Shown piece by piece: positions 41,833 to 49,788 of a stretch of DNA of 64,000 nt (position 1 is the first letter of the stretch; each line of letters begins with the position of its first letter). The DNA comes from VRUE01 sp033856275. GTDB lineage: Bacteria > Actinomycetota > Thermoleophilia > Solirubrobacterales > 70-9. The notes under the pieces were generated by a model that saw only the letters and a list, made by a program, of their open reading frames with translations, was not told the origin of the DNA and did not search any database. The stretch lies in NCBI GenBank assembly GCA_033856275.1, contig JAWVFJ010000006.1:1-64000 (forward strand), in the 5' to 3' direction. The translations under genes were made by a program, and so were the position numbers.

Positions 41833-43152
41833 CTACGCCGCCTGGGCCAGCTGAGTCGCCGGTGCATTCGCACTGGCGGCCTGAATCGATTCGCGGGTGA
41901 TCTCGAGCAGGCGGCGCAGGTCGGACTCGGAGATCGAGAGGGGGGGCATGAGGACGACGACGTCGTTGAGTGGACGGACGATCGCGCCGCGCTCGCGTGC
42001 TTTTAGCGTCACCCGGTGACCCATGCGCAGGCTCGGATGATGGACGCCGAGGTCGATGCCGGCCATGAAGCCGCGTCCGCGCACCTCGGCGACCTCGGGC
42101 ATCGCCTCGATCTCGGCGAGTATCTCCTGCAGCAGTGCGATCTTTGGCTGCAGGCGCTCCAGCGTGCGCTCACTCTCGAAGACGTCGAGGTTGGCGAGCG
42201 CGGCGGCACAGGCGAGCGGGTTGCCGGTGTAGGTGTGACCGTGGAAGAAGGTGCGGTACTCCTCGGGGGCGCCGAGGAAGCCGTCGTGGATGCGCTCGCT
42301 GGTCAGCGTCGCGGCAAGCGGCAGGTAGCCGCCGGTGAGGCCCTTGGCCAGGCAGAGCAGGTCGGGCGCGACGTCCTCCTGCTCGCAGGCGAACATCGTG
42401 CCGGTGCGGCCGAAGCCCGTCGCCACCTCGTCGCAGATCAGCAGCACGCCGAAGCGGTCGCAGAGCTCGCGCACGGCGCGCAGGTAGCCGCGCGGGTGGG
42501 TGAGCATGCCGGCGGCGCCCTGGACCAGCGGCTCGACGATCACTGCGGCGATCTCCTCTTCGTGGCGGGCCAGCACACGCTCGAGATCGCCGACGTCGCC
42601 GGGCTCGGCGGCGTGTGTCTCGAAGAGCAGCGGCCGGTAAGTGGAGTGGAAGAGGTCGATGCCACCGACGGAAACCGAGCCGATCGTGTCGCCGTGGTAG
42701 GAGTCGCGCAAGTGGACGAAGGAGGTGCGGCGGCGGTGCTGGCCACCCCGTTGCTGTTGGAACTGAAAGGCCATCTTGAGGGCGATCTCGACCGCGGTCG
42801 AGCCTGACTCCGAGTAGAAGACGCGGGTCAGGCCAGGTGGCGCGAGGTCGACCAGGCGACCCGCCAGCTCGGCGGCGCCGGGGTGAGAGAGGCCGAGCAT
42901 CGTCGTGTGCGCGATCTTCTCCAGCTGCGCCGCGACCGCGGCATCGATGTCGGGATGCGCGTGCCCGTGCACGGTGCACCAGAGCGAGGAGACGCCGTCG
43001 ATGTAGCGGCGCCCATCGCCCGCGACGAGGTGCGAGCCAGCGCCCGCCTCGATCATCAGCGGCTCTTCCTCGCGCCAGGCTTGCTGTTGCGTGAACGGGT
43101 GCCAGACGTGGTCCCGGTCGAGCTGCGCATGGTCCACCGACGTCACCGGCAA
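41833..43152 (-). CDS. bioA: adenosylmethionine-8-amino-7-oxononanoate aminotransferase
   Basis: The 439 residues have the class III aminotransferase pattern with BioA features: DHVWHPFTQQQAW near the start, YIDGVSSLWCTVHGHAHPDID, the PLP Lys in LCLAKGLTGGYLPLAATL, and FFHGHTYTGNPLACAAALANL. It makes 7,8-diaminopelargonate in biotin synthesis. bioD, bioF and bioB lie 2.3-5.4 kb away on the same strand, separated by a plus-strand MarR-MFS pair. Confidence 0.95.
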   Translation of the reverse strand: MPVTSVDHAQLDRDHVWHPFTQQQAWREEEPLMIEAGAGSHLVAGDGRRYIDGVSSLWCTVHGHAHPDIDAAVAAQLEKIAHTTMLGLSHPGAAELAGRLVDLAPPGLTRVFYSESGSTAVEIALKMAFQFQQQRGGQHRRRTSFVHLRDSYHGDTIGSVSVGGIDLFHSTYRPLLFETHAAEPGDVGDLERVLARHEEEIAAVIVEPLVQGAAGMLTHPRGYLRAVRELCDRFGVLLICDEVATGFGRTGTMFACEQEDVAPDLLCLAKGLTGGYLPLAATLTSERIHDGFLGAPEEYRTFFHGHTYTGNPLACAAALANLDVFESERTLERLQPKIALLQEILAEIEAMPEVAEVRGRGFMAGIDLGVHHPSLRMGHRVTLKARERGAIVRPLNDVVVLMPPLSISESDLRRLLEITRESIQAASANAPATQLAQAA

Positions 43153-43187
43153 TTGAGACTAAACACGCCCCCGGCCGGAACCCCTTG

Positions 43188-43238
43188 CGCTGACTTCGCC
43201 TTTTGTTGCCCATAGCGGAACAAAAAGCGAAGTCAGCG
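43188..43238. repeat. strong hairpin in the bioA-marR divergent gap
   Basis: Arms 43188-43208 and 43218-43238 pair at 19 of 21 positions (CGCTGACTTCGC outermost) around a 9-nt loop. It lies 36 bp upstream of the bioA start and 88 bp upstream of marR. Being in a divergent promoter region, it is unlikely to be a simple terminator; an operator or repeat element is possible. Confidence 0.5.
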
Positions 43239-43274
43239 ATTTTGGCGGGCTACTTTGCGTGATTCTCATCACAC

Positions 43275-43319
43275 GAACAACTATTCCTTTTGAGAAATAG
43301 TTGTTCATCTGCAACTATT
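43275..43319. promoter_or_regulatory. MarR-type operator
   Basis: GAACAACTATT (43275-43285) and AATAGTTGTTC (43296-43306) form a perfect 11-bp inverted repeat with a 10-nt spacer. A third half-site CAACTATT follows at 43312-43319, ending 6 bp before the marR start. Such AT-rich repeats are typical MarR autoregulatory sites. Confidence 0.6.
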
Positions 43320-43325
43320 AGCAAT

Positions 43326-43862
43326 ATGCAAGCGAGCGGCATAGCGGCATTGGTCGATGAGGTCACGACTCCGGATGTGAGCGATGAGGCTCAGGCCACC
43401 GCAGCGCGGATCAGCGCCCTGCTGCGCCACCTCTTTCTCTACGACCGCGGCAACGTGCTGCGCGTGATCGAGGAGAGCGGCCTCTCGATGACCCAGTCCA
43501 AGGCCCTGCTGGAGCTGGGCGGCCTGGGTGAGGCGATCGAGGCTCGGCAGGTGAGCGAGCTGGCCGAGGCGCTTGGCGTCTCGGTTCCCTCGATGAGCAG
43601 GGCGGTCGACGGCCTGGTCCGCAAGCGGCTCGCCAGCCGCGTCGAGGATCGCGAGGACCGCCGCGTGCGCCGTGTCGCGATCACCGCCAAGGGCAAGAAG
43701 CTCGTCGACACCCTCGTCGTCGTGCGCCAGGCGGGGATGGAGACGTTTGCCGCCAGCCTCACGGCTGCGCAGCGCCGCAAGCTCGATGGCGCCGTCGACT
43801 CGCTGATGGACCGCGATGACATCGCCGAGGCTTTCGAACACCTGAAGGAGGTAGGACCGTGA
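43326..43862 (+). CDS. MarR-family transcriptional regulator
   Basis: The 178 residues contain a MarR winged helix: SKALLELGGLGEAIEARQVSELAEALGVSVPSMSRAVDGLVRKRLASRVEDREDRRVRRVAIT, with the wing motif DREDRR. The ATG at 43326 is preferred, because an upstream GTG would put the operator within the gene. It precedes an MFS drug exporter by 73 bp and probably represses the pair through the AACAACTATT repeats. Confidence 0.88.
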   Translation: MQASGIAALVDEVTTPDVSDEAQATAARISALLRHLFLYDRGNVLRVIEESGLSMTQSKALLELGGLGEAIEARQVSELAEALGVSVPSMSRAVDGLVRKRLASRVEDREDRRVRRVAITAKGKKLVDTLVVVRQAGMETFAASLTAAQRRKLDGAVDSLMDRDDIAEAFEHLKEVGP

Positions 43863-43935
43863 ACGCACTAATCGTCATGGTGGCTGCCGGTGATTCGAAT
43901 CCGTGGCGATTCGTGCGTGAACACGGAGGTGTTCT

Positions 43936-45435
43936 ATGACCCGTTACCGCCACCTGATCACCGACGACAACCGCAAGTGGTGGACGCTCGGAGCGATGTG
44001 CTTCGCGCTGTTCATGATCATGCTCGACAACACTGTGGTCAACGTCGCCCTGCCGTCGATCCAGCGTGACCTGCACGCCTCGATCTCCGGCCTGGAGTGG
44101 ACGATCAACGGCTACACACTCTCCTTCGCCGTGCTGCTTGCCACCGGCGGGCGGCTCGGTGACATCTTCGGCCGCCGCCGCATGTTCCTCTTCGGCGTCG
44201 TCATCTTCGCCCTCTCCTCGGCGACCGCCGGCCTGGCCGCCAACTCGACCGACCTGGTGATCAGCCGGGTCGTGCAGGGCGTCGGCGCGGCGCTGATGAT
44301 GCCGGCGACGCTCTCGATCATCACCGACGCCTTCCCTGCCTCAGAGCGCGGCAAGGCGATGGGCATGTGGGCCGGTGTCTCGGCCCTGGCGCTCGCCGTC
44401 GGCCCTGTGGTTGGAGGTGCCCTCACCGAGCACGTCAGCTGGCGAGCGATCTTCTACCTCAACATCCCGGTCGCGATCGGCGCCGTCGCCGCTTCGCTGT
44501 TTGCGGTGCGCGAGTCGCGCGACAACACCGTCGGCCGCGAGGTCGACTACGCCGGCGTCGCCCTGCTCACCGGCGCCCTCACGGCGCTGATCCTCGCCTT
44601 GGTCGAGGGCAATGAATGGGGTTGGGGATCGACCGAGATCGTTGCGCTGCTGATCGGCGCCGCGGTCGGCATGGCGGCCTTCGTTGCGGTCGAGCTGCGG
44701 GTCAAGGTGCCGATGGTCGAATTCCGCTTCTTCTCGGACCGCAATTTCCTCGGCGCGGTGGTGGTCGCGCTGATCGTCTCCTTCTCGATGCTCGGCGTCT
44801 TCTTCTTCCTCGCCCTCTACATGCAGGACATCCTCCGCTACTCGCCGCTCGAGGCGGGCGTCAGGTTCCTGCCTTCGACCCTGATGATCGTCAGTGTGGC
44901 GCCGGTCGCCGGTCGGCTATCCGATCGCTTCGGCCCGCGCTGGCTGATAGCCGCCGGGCTCGGCATCGTCGCCGCCTCGCTCTACAGCTTCAGCGGCATC
45001 GCGGTCGACTCCAGCTACCTCGACTTGCTGCCCGGCTTCATGCTGCTCGGCATCGGCATCGCCCTGACGATGTCACCGATGACCAGCGCCGCGATGAATG
45101 CCGTCTCGGTCGACAAGGCGGGGATCGCCTCCGGCGTCCTCTCGATGTTCCGGATGGTCGGCGGCAGCCTCGGCGTCGCCGTAACCGGCGCGATCTTTCA
45201 GGGCTCGGTCGGGGCGAACTTCGCCGACGCCAGCCCGCAGCAGTTCGTCGACGCACTAGGCCAGGCGATGAGTATCTGCGCGGTGGTCGCCGCGCTTGGC
45301 GCGGTGATCGGTGCGACCGCAATCCGCGCCAAGCGCGACACCCTCAGCGTCCAGGCGGCGGAGGCGGCGGTCAGCCCGGGCGGAGAAGAGCTCGCCGGGC
45401 GCGAGATCGTCGCCGCGGGCAAGCCCGCTGGCTGA
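43936..45435 (+). CDS. DHA2-type (EmrB/QacA) MFS efflux transporter
   Basis: The 499 residues predict 14 membrane helices. DHA2 motifs include LDNTVVNVALPSIQRDL in TM1, GGRLGDIFGRRRMFLFGV after TM2, RVVQGVGAALMMPATLSII in TM4 and the antiporter motif GVSALALAVGPVVGGALTEHVSWRAIFYLNIP. The MarR gene just upstream suggests inducible drug export. The gene converges with bioD. Confidence 0.9.
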   Translation: MTRYRHLITDDNRKWWTLGAMCFALFMIMLDNTVVNVALPSIQRDLHASISGLEWTINGYTLSFAVLLATGGRLGDIFGRRRMFLFGVVIFALSSATAGLAANSTDLVISRVVQGVGAALMMPATLSIITDAFPASERGKAMGMWAGVSALALAVGPVVGGALTEHVSWRAIFYLNIPVAIGAVAASLFAVRESRDNTVGREVDYAGVALLTGALTALILALVEGNEWGWGSTEIVALLIGAAVGMAAFVAVELRVKVPMVEFRFFSDRNFLGAVVVALIVSFSMLGVFFFLALYMQDILRYSPLEAGVRFLPSTLMIVSVAPVAGRLSDRFGPRWLIAAGLGIVAASLYSFSGIAVDSSYLDLLPGFMLLGIGIALTMSPMTSAAMNAVSVDKAGIASGVLSMFRMVGGSLGVAVTGAIFQGSVGANFADASPQQFVDALGQAMSICAVVAALGAVIGATAIRAKRDTLSVQAAEAAVSPGGEELAGREIVAAGKPAG

Positions 45436-45494
45436 AAAGCTGCGCGCCAATGAGGATCCTGCTGCCGCCCTCGGGAAGGGAGCAACTCCCGCAG

Positions 45495-46178
45495 CTAGAG
45501 GCTGAGGCCCGGCCAGCTCTCCGGCGCGGCGAGATCGAGCTGCGGCAGGGCCACCACCCGCACTTCGGCCAGGCCTTCGATCGTTTCGCGGTTCGACCTC
45601 TCGACCACGCCCGGCGCTGCGGGCCAGGGAGTGAGGACGACAGCAGCGACGCTCAGCCCGCCGGCCCGCGCCGCCTCGACCGTCAGCAGCGTGTGGTTGA
45701 TCGTGCCGAGCCCGGGCGGTGCGGCTATGACTATCGGCAACCCCAGGTCGGCCGCGAGGTCGCGCACCAGGTAGGGACTGTCGGCTCTGTCCCGCACGGC
45801 GGCACAAACTCGACAGGCGAGCGGGACCAGCAGTCCGCCAACTCCCTCGCATACAAAGCGTTCGGCGCTCGTGGCGGCCTCGCGCGCGGCTCGGCGCAGG
45901 CGCTCCGGCTCGATCTCCTCACCAGCTTGGGCGGCAGCGAGGTGGGGGGAAGCGGGTGGGCCGTAGCGGTAGGGGGCGATCTGGTCGTCGCTCTGCCCCG
46001 ATCCGGCGGCGCGGCGCAGCAAGGCGTGGTCGGCCTCGCCGGGATCGTCGAGGCCGGTCACCACGGGCTTGAAGACGGCGACGCTCATGCCCTGCTGCCG
46101 CAGGTTCCACGCGAGAACTCCGGCAACGACCGTCTTGCCGACCTCGGTGCCGGTGCCGGTGACGAAGAAGCCGTGCAA
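45495..46178 (-). CDS. bioD: dethiobiotin synthetase
   Basis: The 227 residues begin GFFVTGTGTEVGKTVVAGVLAWNL, where GTGTEVGKT is the BioD P-loop. PVVTGLDDPGEADHALLRRAAG and CEGVGGLLVPLACRV follow. It closes the ureido ring using ATP and CO2. It lies 3 bp after bioF on the same strand. Confidence 0.93.
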   Translation of the reverse strand: MHGFFVTGTGTEVGKTVVAGVLAWNLRQQGMSVAVFKPVVTGLDDPGEADHALLRRAAGSGQSDDQIAPYRYGPPASPHLAAAQAGEEIEPERLRRAAREAATSAERFVCEGVGGLLVPLACRVCAAVRDRADSPYLVRDLAADLGLPIVIAAPPGLGTINHTLLTVEAARAGGLSVAAVVLTPWPAAPGVVERSNRETIEGLAEVRVVALPQLDLAAPESWPGLSL

Positions 46179-46181
46179 GGC

Positions 46182-47384
46182 TCAGGCGGCTACTGCCTGC
46201 GGAGCAGCGGCACCGGTGCCTGCGGCGATGCCGAACTCGCGGGCAGCACCGCCAACGACGCTGGCGGCCCACTCCAGCTCTTCGCGGCGGTGGGTCGACA
46301 TCACCGTGAAGCGCAGCCGTGAGGAGCCCTCCGGCACTGTTGGCGGGCGGATGCCCTGAGCGAAGACGCCTTGCTCCAGCAGCCGCTCACAGAGGGCCAT
46401 CGTCGTTGCCGCATCGCCGACTTCGACCGGCACGATCTGGGTATCTGAAACGCCTACCGCCAGCCCTTCGGCAGCGAGCGATCTGCGCAGGGTGGCTGCA
46501 TTGGCGATCAGTTTGTCGACTCGCTCGGGTTGCGATTCGAGCACTTCGAGCGCTGCCATCGCGGCGGCAGCGACGGGGGGCGGCAGCGCCGTCGAGAAGA
46601 CGAAGGACCGTGCCGTATTGAGCAGGTAGTCGGTCGTCTCCTGGCTCGCGCAGGCGTAGGCGCCGTAGGAGCCAAGCGCCTTGCCCAGCGTCCCGATCAC
46701 GACGTCGACCTCGGCGCTGAGCCCAGCGGCGGCGACCGAGCCCCGCCCACCCGGGCCTAGTGCTCCGGTGGCGTGGGCCTCGTCGACCATCAAGCGGCAG
46801 CCGTGCTGGCGAGCTAGGGAAACCAGATCCGTGAGCGGAGCGACGTCGCCGTCCATCGAGAAGATGCCGTCGGTGACGATCAGCGCGGCACGTTCGCCCG
46901 CCTGGCGCAAGCCCCAGGCGAGGTGGTCGACGTCGCCGTGGCGGTAGACGAAGGTCTCCGCCCGCGAGAGTCGGCAGCCGTCGATGATGCTGGCATGGTT
47001 GAGCTCGTCGGAGAAGACGACCTCGTCGCGCCCTGCCAGGGCGGCGATCGTGCCGGTGTTCGCCAGGTAGCCGGAGCCGAACAGCAGGGCCGACTCATAC
47101 CCCTTGAAGGCCGCGAGGCGGCGCTCGAGCCGACCGTGTGGCTGCATGTTGCCGGAGATCAGGCGCGAGGCCCCGGCCCCAGCGCCCCAGTGCATCGCCG
47201 CCTCGGCCGCCGCGCCGCGCACGCGCGGATGGGCGGCGAGGCCGAGGTAGTCGTTCGAGCAGAGCAGCAGGACAGCCCGGCCGTCGAGGGTGACGCGAGG
47301 ACCCTGCCTGCCCTCGATCAGGCGAAGCCGCCGGTAGAGCCCCCGCCCCCGCAACTCCTCGATTTGCGTCGCGATCTCCATCAT
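46182..47384 (-). CDS. bioF: 8-amino-7-oxononanoate synthase
   Basis: The 400 residues have the alpha-oxoamine synthase pattern: LLLCSNDYLGLAAHPRV, LMVDEAHATGALGPGGRGS, and VIGTLGKALGSYGAYAC with the PLP Lys. It condenses pimeloyl-thioester with alanine. It lies between bioB (57 bp upstream) and bioD (3 bp downstream), consistent with a bioBFD transcript. Confidence 0.93.
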   Translation of the reverse strand: MMEIATQIEELRGRGLYRRLRLIEGRQGPRVTLDGRAVLLLCSNDYLGLAAHPRVRGAAAEAAMHWGAGAGASRLISGNMQPHGRLERRLAAFKGYESALLFGSGYLANTGTIAALAGRDEVVFSDELNHASIIDGCRLSRAETFVYRHGDVDHLAWGLRQAGERAALIVTDGIFSMDGDVAPLTDLVSLARQHGCRLMVDEAHATGALGPGGRGSVAAAGLSAEVDVVIGTLGKALGSYGAYACASQETTDYLLNTARSFVFSTALPPPVAAAAMAALEVLESQPERVDKLIANAATLRRSLAAEGLAVGVSDTQIVPVEVGDAATTMALCERLLEQGVFAQGIRPPTVPEGSSRLRFTVMSTHRREELEWAASVVGGAAREFGIAAGTGAAAPQAVAA

Positions 47385-47441
47385 GGGTTCACCAAGCCGC
47401 CCCCGGACGCGGGCGCGCGGGCGCGTAACTTCCGGTGGTCA

Positions 47442-48590
47442 TTAGCGCGCTCGCGCGGGAGCGGAGGAGGCGGGCGCTGGGTATGGCGGCGGCTTCTTGG
47501 TCTTCTTGATCACCCGCAGCTGGGTCGAGGGATCCCAGAAGTTGGCCTCGTCTTGGTGGTCGATCAACTCGTCGATCGGCGTCGCGGGAGTTTCGCCCGC
47601 GAGCCAGCCGTCGCGATTGTCGGGACGCGGGTTGGCGCCGTTGTCGGGCTGGCGAGCGACGTTCAGCCCGAGCTCCTCGAACATCGCCCGGTCGTCCTCC
47701 GGCTCGGCCCCCAGCGTTGTGAGGAAGTTGCCCATCATCACGCCGTTGAGCCCGGCCTTGACCGCCAGCGGCTGCAGGTCGCCGAGGTTCTCCACCCGCC
47801 CGCCGCAGAGGCGGAAGAGGGCGCCGGGGATGATCAGGCGGAAGATCGCCACCCACTTGACGACCTCCCAGGCGTCCATCAACGGACGCTCGCCGAACTT
47901 GGTGCCGGTGCGCGGGTTGAGCAGGTTGATCGGCACCGAGGTCGGATTGATCTCGGTCAGCTCGAAGGCCATCTCGACCCGCTGCCGTGGCGACTCGCCG
48001 AGATTGAGGATGCCGCCGACGCAGGTCTCGAGACCCGCCTCCTTGACCGCCTGGATCGTGCGCAGGCGCCCCTCGTAGCGGACCGTGGACGAGACCTCGG
48101 GGTAGTAGGAGCGGGCCGACTCGACGTTGTGGTGGACGCGCTGGATACCGGCCTCGCGCAGCTTCTTCGCCCGCTCGGTCGACATGTGGCCGATCGAGGC
48201 GCAGCGCTTCAGGTTGGTCTGCTCGGCGACGAGCTTGGCGCCCTCGAGGATTTTCTCGAAGTCGCGCTTGGAGAGGCCCTGGCCCTGGGTGACCATGCAG
48301 AACCGGTGGGCGCCCGCCGCTTCCGCGGCTTTGGCGTGCTCGAGGATCTGCTCGGGCTCCATCATCGCGTGCATCGGCGTGTCCGCCTCGGCATAGCGGG
48401 ACTGGGCGCAAAAGCCGCAGTCCTCGGCGCAACCGCCGGACTTGGCGTTGACCAGCGAGCACATGTCGGTCGAGTCGCCGAAGTTCTCGCGGCGCACGGC
48501 CCAGGCACGCTCGACCAGGTCGCCGATCTCCTCGTGACCGGTCAGCTCGCCGAGGGCCAGCGCTTCCTCGAAAGAGATCAGGGAGGGCAT
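47442..48590 (-). CDS. bioB: biotin synthase
   Basis: The 382 residues hold the radical-SAM motif CAEDCGFCAQSRY and later blocks HNVESARSYYPEVSSTVRYEGRL, GGILNLGESPRQRVEMAFEL and MMGNFLTTLGAEPEDD. It inserts sulfur into dethiobiotin. Residues about 330-382 are a Pro/Ala-rich tail beyond the conserved enzyme. A 48-bp palindrome lies 36 bp upstream of the start and may be the biotin-responsive site. Confidence 0.95.
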   Translation of the reverse strand: MPSLISFEEALALGELTGHEEIGDLVERAWAVRRENFGDSTDMCSLVNAKSGGCAEDCGFCAQSRYAEADTPMHAMMEPEQILEHAKAAEAAGAHRFCMVTQGQGLSKRDFEKILEGAKLVAEQTNLKRCASIGHMSTERAKKLREAGIQRVHHNVESARSYYPEVSSTVRYEGRLRTIQAVKEAGLETCVGGILNLGESPRQRVEMAFELTEINPTSVPINLLNPRTGTKFGERPLMDAWEVVKWVAIFRLIIPGALFRLCGGRVENLGDLQPLAVKAGLNGVMMGNFLTTLGAEPEDDRAMFEELGLNVARQPDNGANPRPDNRDGWLAGETPATPIDELIDHQDEANFWDPSTQLRVIKKTKKPPPYPAPASSAPARAR

Positions 48591-48626
48591 TCGGGCGCAA
48601 GGCTAGGCAGCCGCCCGGACGCCTGA

Positions 48627-48674
48627 ACGTGTCTGACCTTAGGGGTCCATATGGCCCCTTAAGGTCAGACACGT
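48627..48674. promoter_or_regulatory. 48-bp palindrome between bioB and a GH3 gene
   Basis: The two 24-nt halves match at 22 of 24 positions: outer ACGTGTCTGACCTTA with TAAGGTCAGACACGT, inner GGGG..CCATATGG..CCCC. The right end overlaps the GTG start of the GH3 gene, and the AAGG that could serve as its ribosome site is inside the stem. It could be a biotin-repressor operator, or a dispersed GTCTGACC/GGTCAGAC-type repeat. Confidence 0.6.
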
Positions 48675-49788
48675 GGGCGAGACGAACACCAAGCGCAGGC
48701 GGCTGGCCGCCGGGACGGCCGCGGGACTGGCTGTCGCCGCCTTCGCTTTCGGCGCCGTGCTCAGCGACCGCGGCGGGGCGCCGAAGCCCAGCGCTCCCTC
48801 GCGGCTATCGCTGCGCCAGTTGGCCGGCGAGCGTCTGGTTGCCGGCTTTGCGGGCACCGCTGTGCCCCGAGCGCTGGAGCGGACGATCCGCCAAGGCGAG
48901 CTGGCGGGGGTGATCCTCTTCGAGGAAAACCTGCCCAGCCGGGACGCAGGCCGCCGCCTGGTCGCCCAGATCGAGGCGCTGCCGCGGCCGCTTGGGTTGC
49001 GCGACCCGCTCTTGGTCATGGTCGATCAGGAGGGCGGCTTGGTGAAGCGGCTTGTCGGCGCCCCCAGCGCTTCCGCCGAGCAGATGGGAGCCGCCGGCCC
49101 CAGCTTCACTCGCCAGCAGGGAAGGGCTACCGCCGCCAACCTGCGTGGTGTGGGCATCAATGTCGACCTTGCCCCGGTGCTCGACGTCGCCCGCCCGGGC
49201 GGGACGATCGCCAAGACGGAACGCGCCTTCGGCGCGACTTCTGCGCAGGTCGCGGCGACTGCCCTGCCCTTTGCCGAGAGACTGCAAGCGGGCGGGGTAA
49301 TAGCCACCGCCAAGCACTTCCCGGGACTCGGCGCTGCCGCGGAGAACACCGACTTCGCCGTGCAGCGGATTGACCTCTCGAAGCGCATGCTGCGGGCCCT
49401 CGACGAGTGGCCCTATCGGAGCTTCGCCGCACGCGGCGGCGAGATGGTGATGCTGAGCACCGCCATCTACCCAGCCTTCTCGCCGAGGCCGGCCGCCTTC
49501 GCCCGGGAGATCGCGAGCGGCGAGCTGCGCGATCGCATCGGTTTTGCCGGCGTCTCGATCACCGACGCGCTGGAATCGGTCGCCGTGCGGCGCTTCGGCG
49601 GTCCCGCCAAGGTGGCGACGGCAGCCGCCGGAGCGGGAACCGACCTCCTTCTCTTTACCGACTACCGCGCCGCCGGAGGCGCCCGCAAGGCGATGCTGCG
49701 AGCGCTGCGACGTCGTGACCTGACACGACGGCCGTTCGAAGCGTCGGTGGGCCGCGTCCTGCGGCTTCGCCATCGCCTGCCGGACTAG
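48673..49788 (+). CDS. exported glycoside hydrolase family 3 protein (NagZ-like)
   Basis: The 371 residues have a signal or anchor segment (LAAGTAAGLAVAAFAFGAVL), then LAGVILFEENL, LVMVDQEGGLVKRL, GINVDLAPVLDVA, GVIATAKHFPGLGAAAENTDF and GFAGVSITDALE (probable catalytic Asp), the GH3 N-acetylhexosaminidase pattern. The KHFPG loop is followed by ENTDF where NagZ has a GDT-containing catalytic His loop. It probably acts on wall sugars. The GTG start lies in a 48-bp palindrome. Confidence 0.8.
   Translation: MGETNTKRRRLAAGTAAGLAVAAFAFGAVLSDRGGAPKPSAPSRLSLRQLAGERLVAGFAGTAVPRALERTIRQGELAGVILFEENLPSRDAGRRLVAQIEALPRPLGLRDPLLVMVDQEGGLVKRLVGAPSASAEQMGAAGPSFTRQQGRATAANLRGVGINVDLAPVLDVARPGGTIAKTERAFGATSAQVAATALPFAERLQAGGVIATAKHFPGLGAAAENTDFAVQRIDLSKRMLRALDEWPYRSFAARGGEMVMLSTAIYPAFSPRPAAFAREIASGELRDRIGFAGVSITDALESVAVRRFGGPAKVATAAAGAGTDLLLFTDYRAAGGARKAMLRALRRRDLTRRPFEASVGRVLRLRHRLPD

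Noticed and set aside
45436..45494. GGGAG-CAA-CTCCC between the MFS gene and bioD as a terminator
   Set aside because: The stem is only 5 bp, without a U-run, so it is too weak to call.
46923..48626. 567-codon open frame on the plus strand opposite bioF and bioB
   Set aside because: It mirrors two complete biotin enzymes and crosses their gap. The residue composition is that of a complementary-strand shadow.
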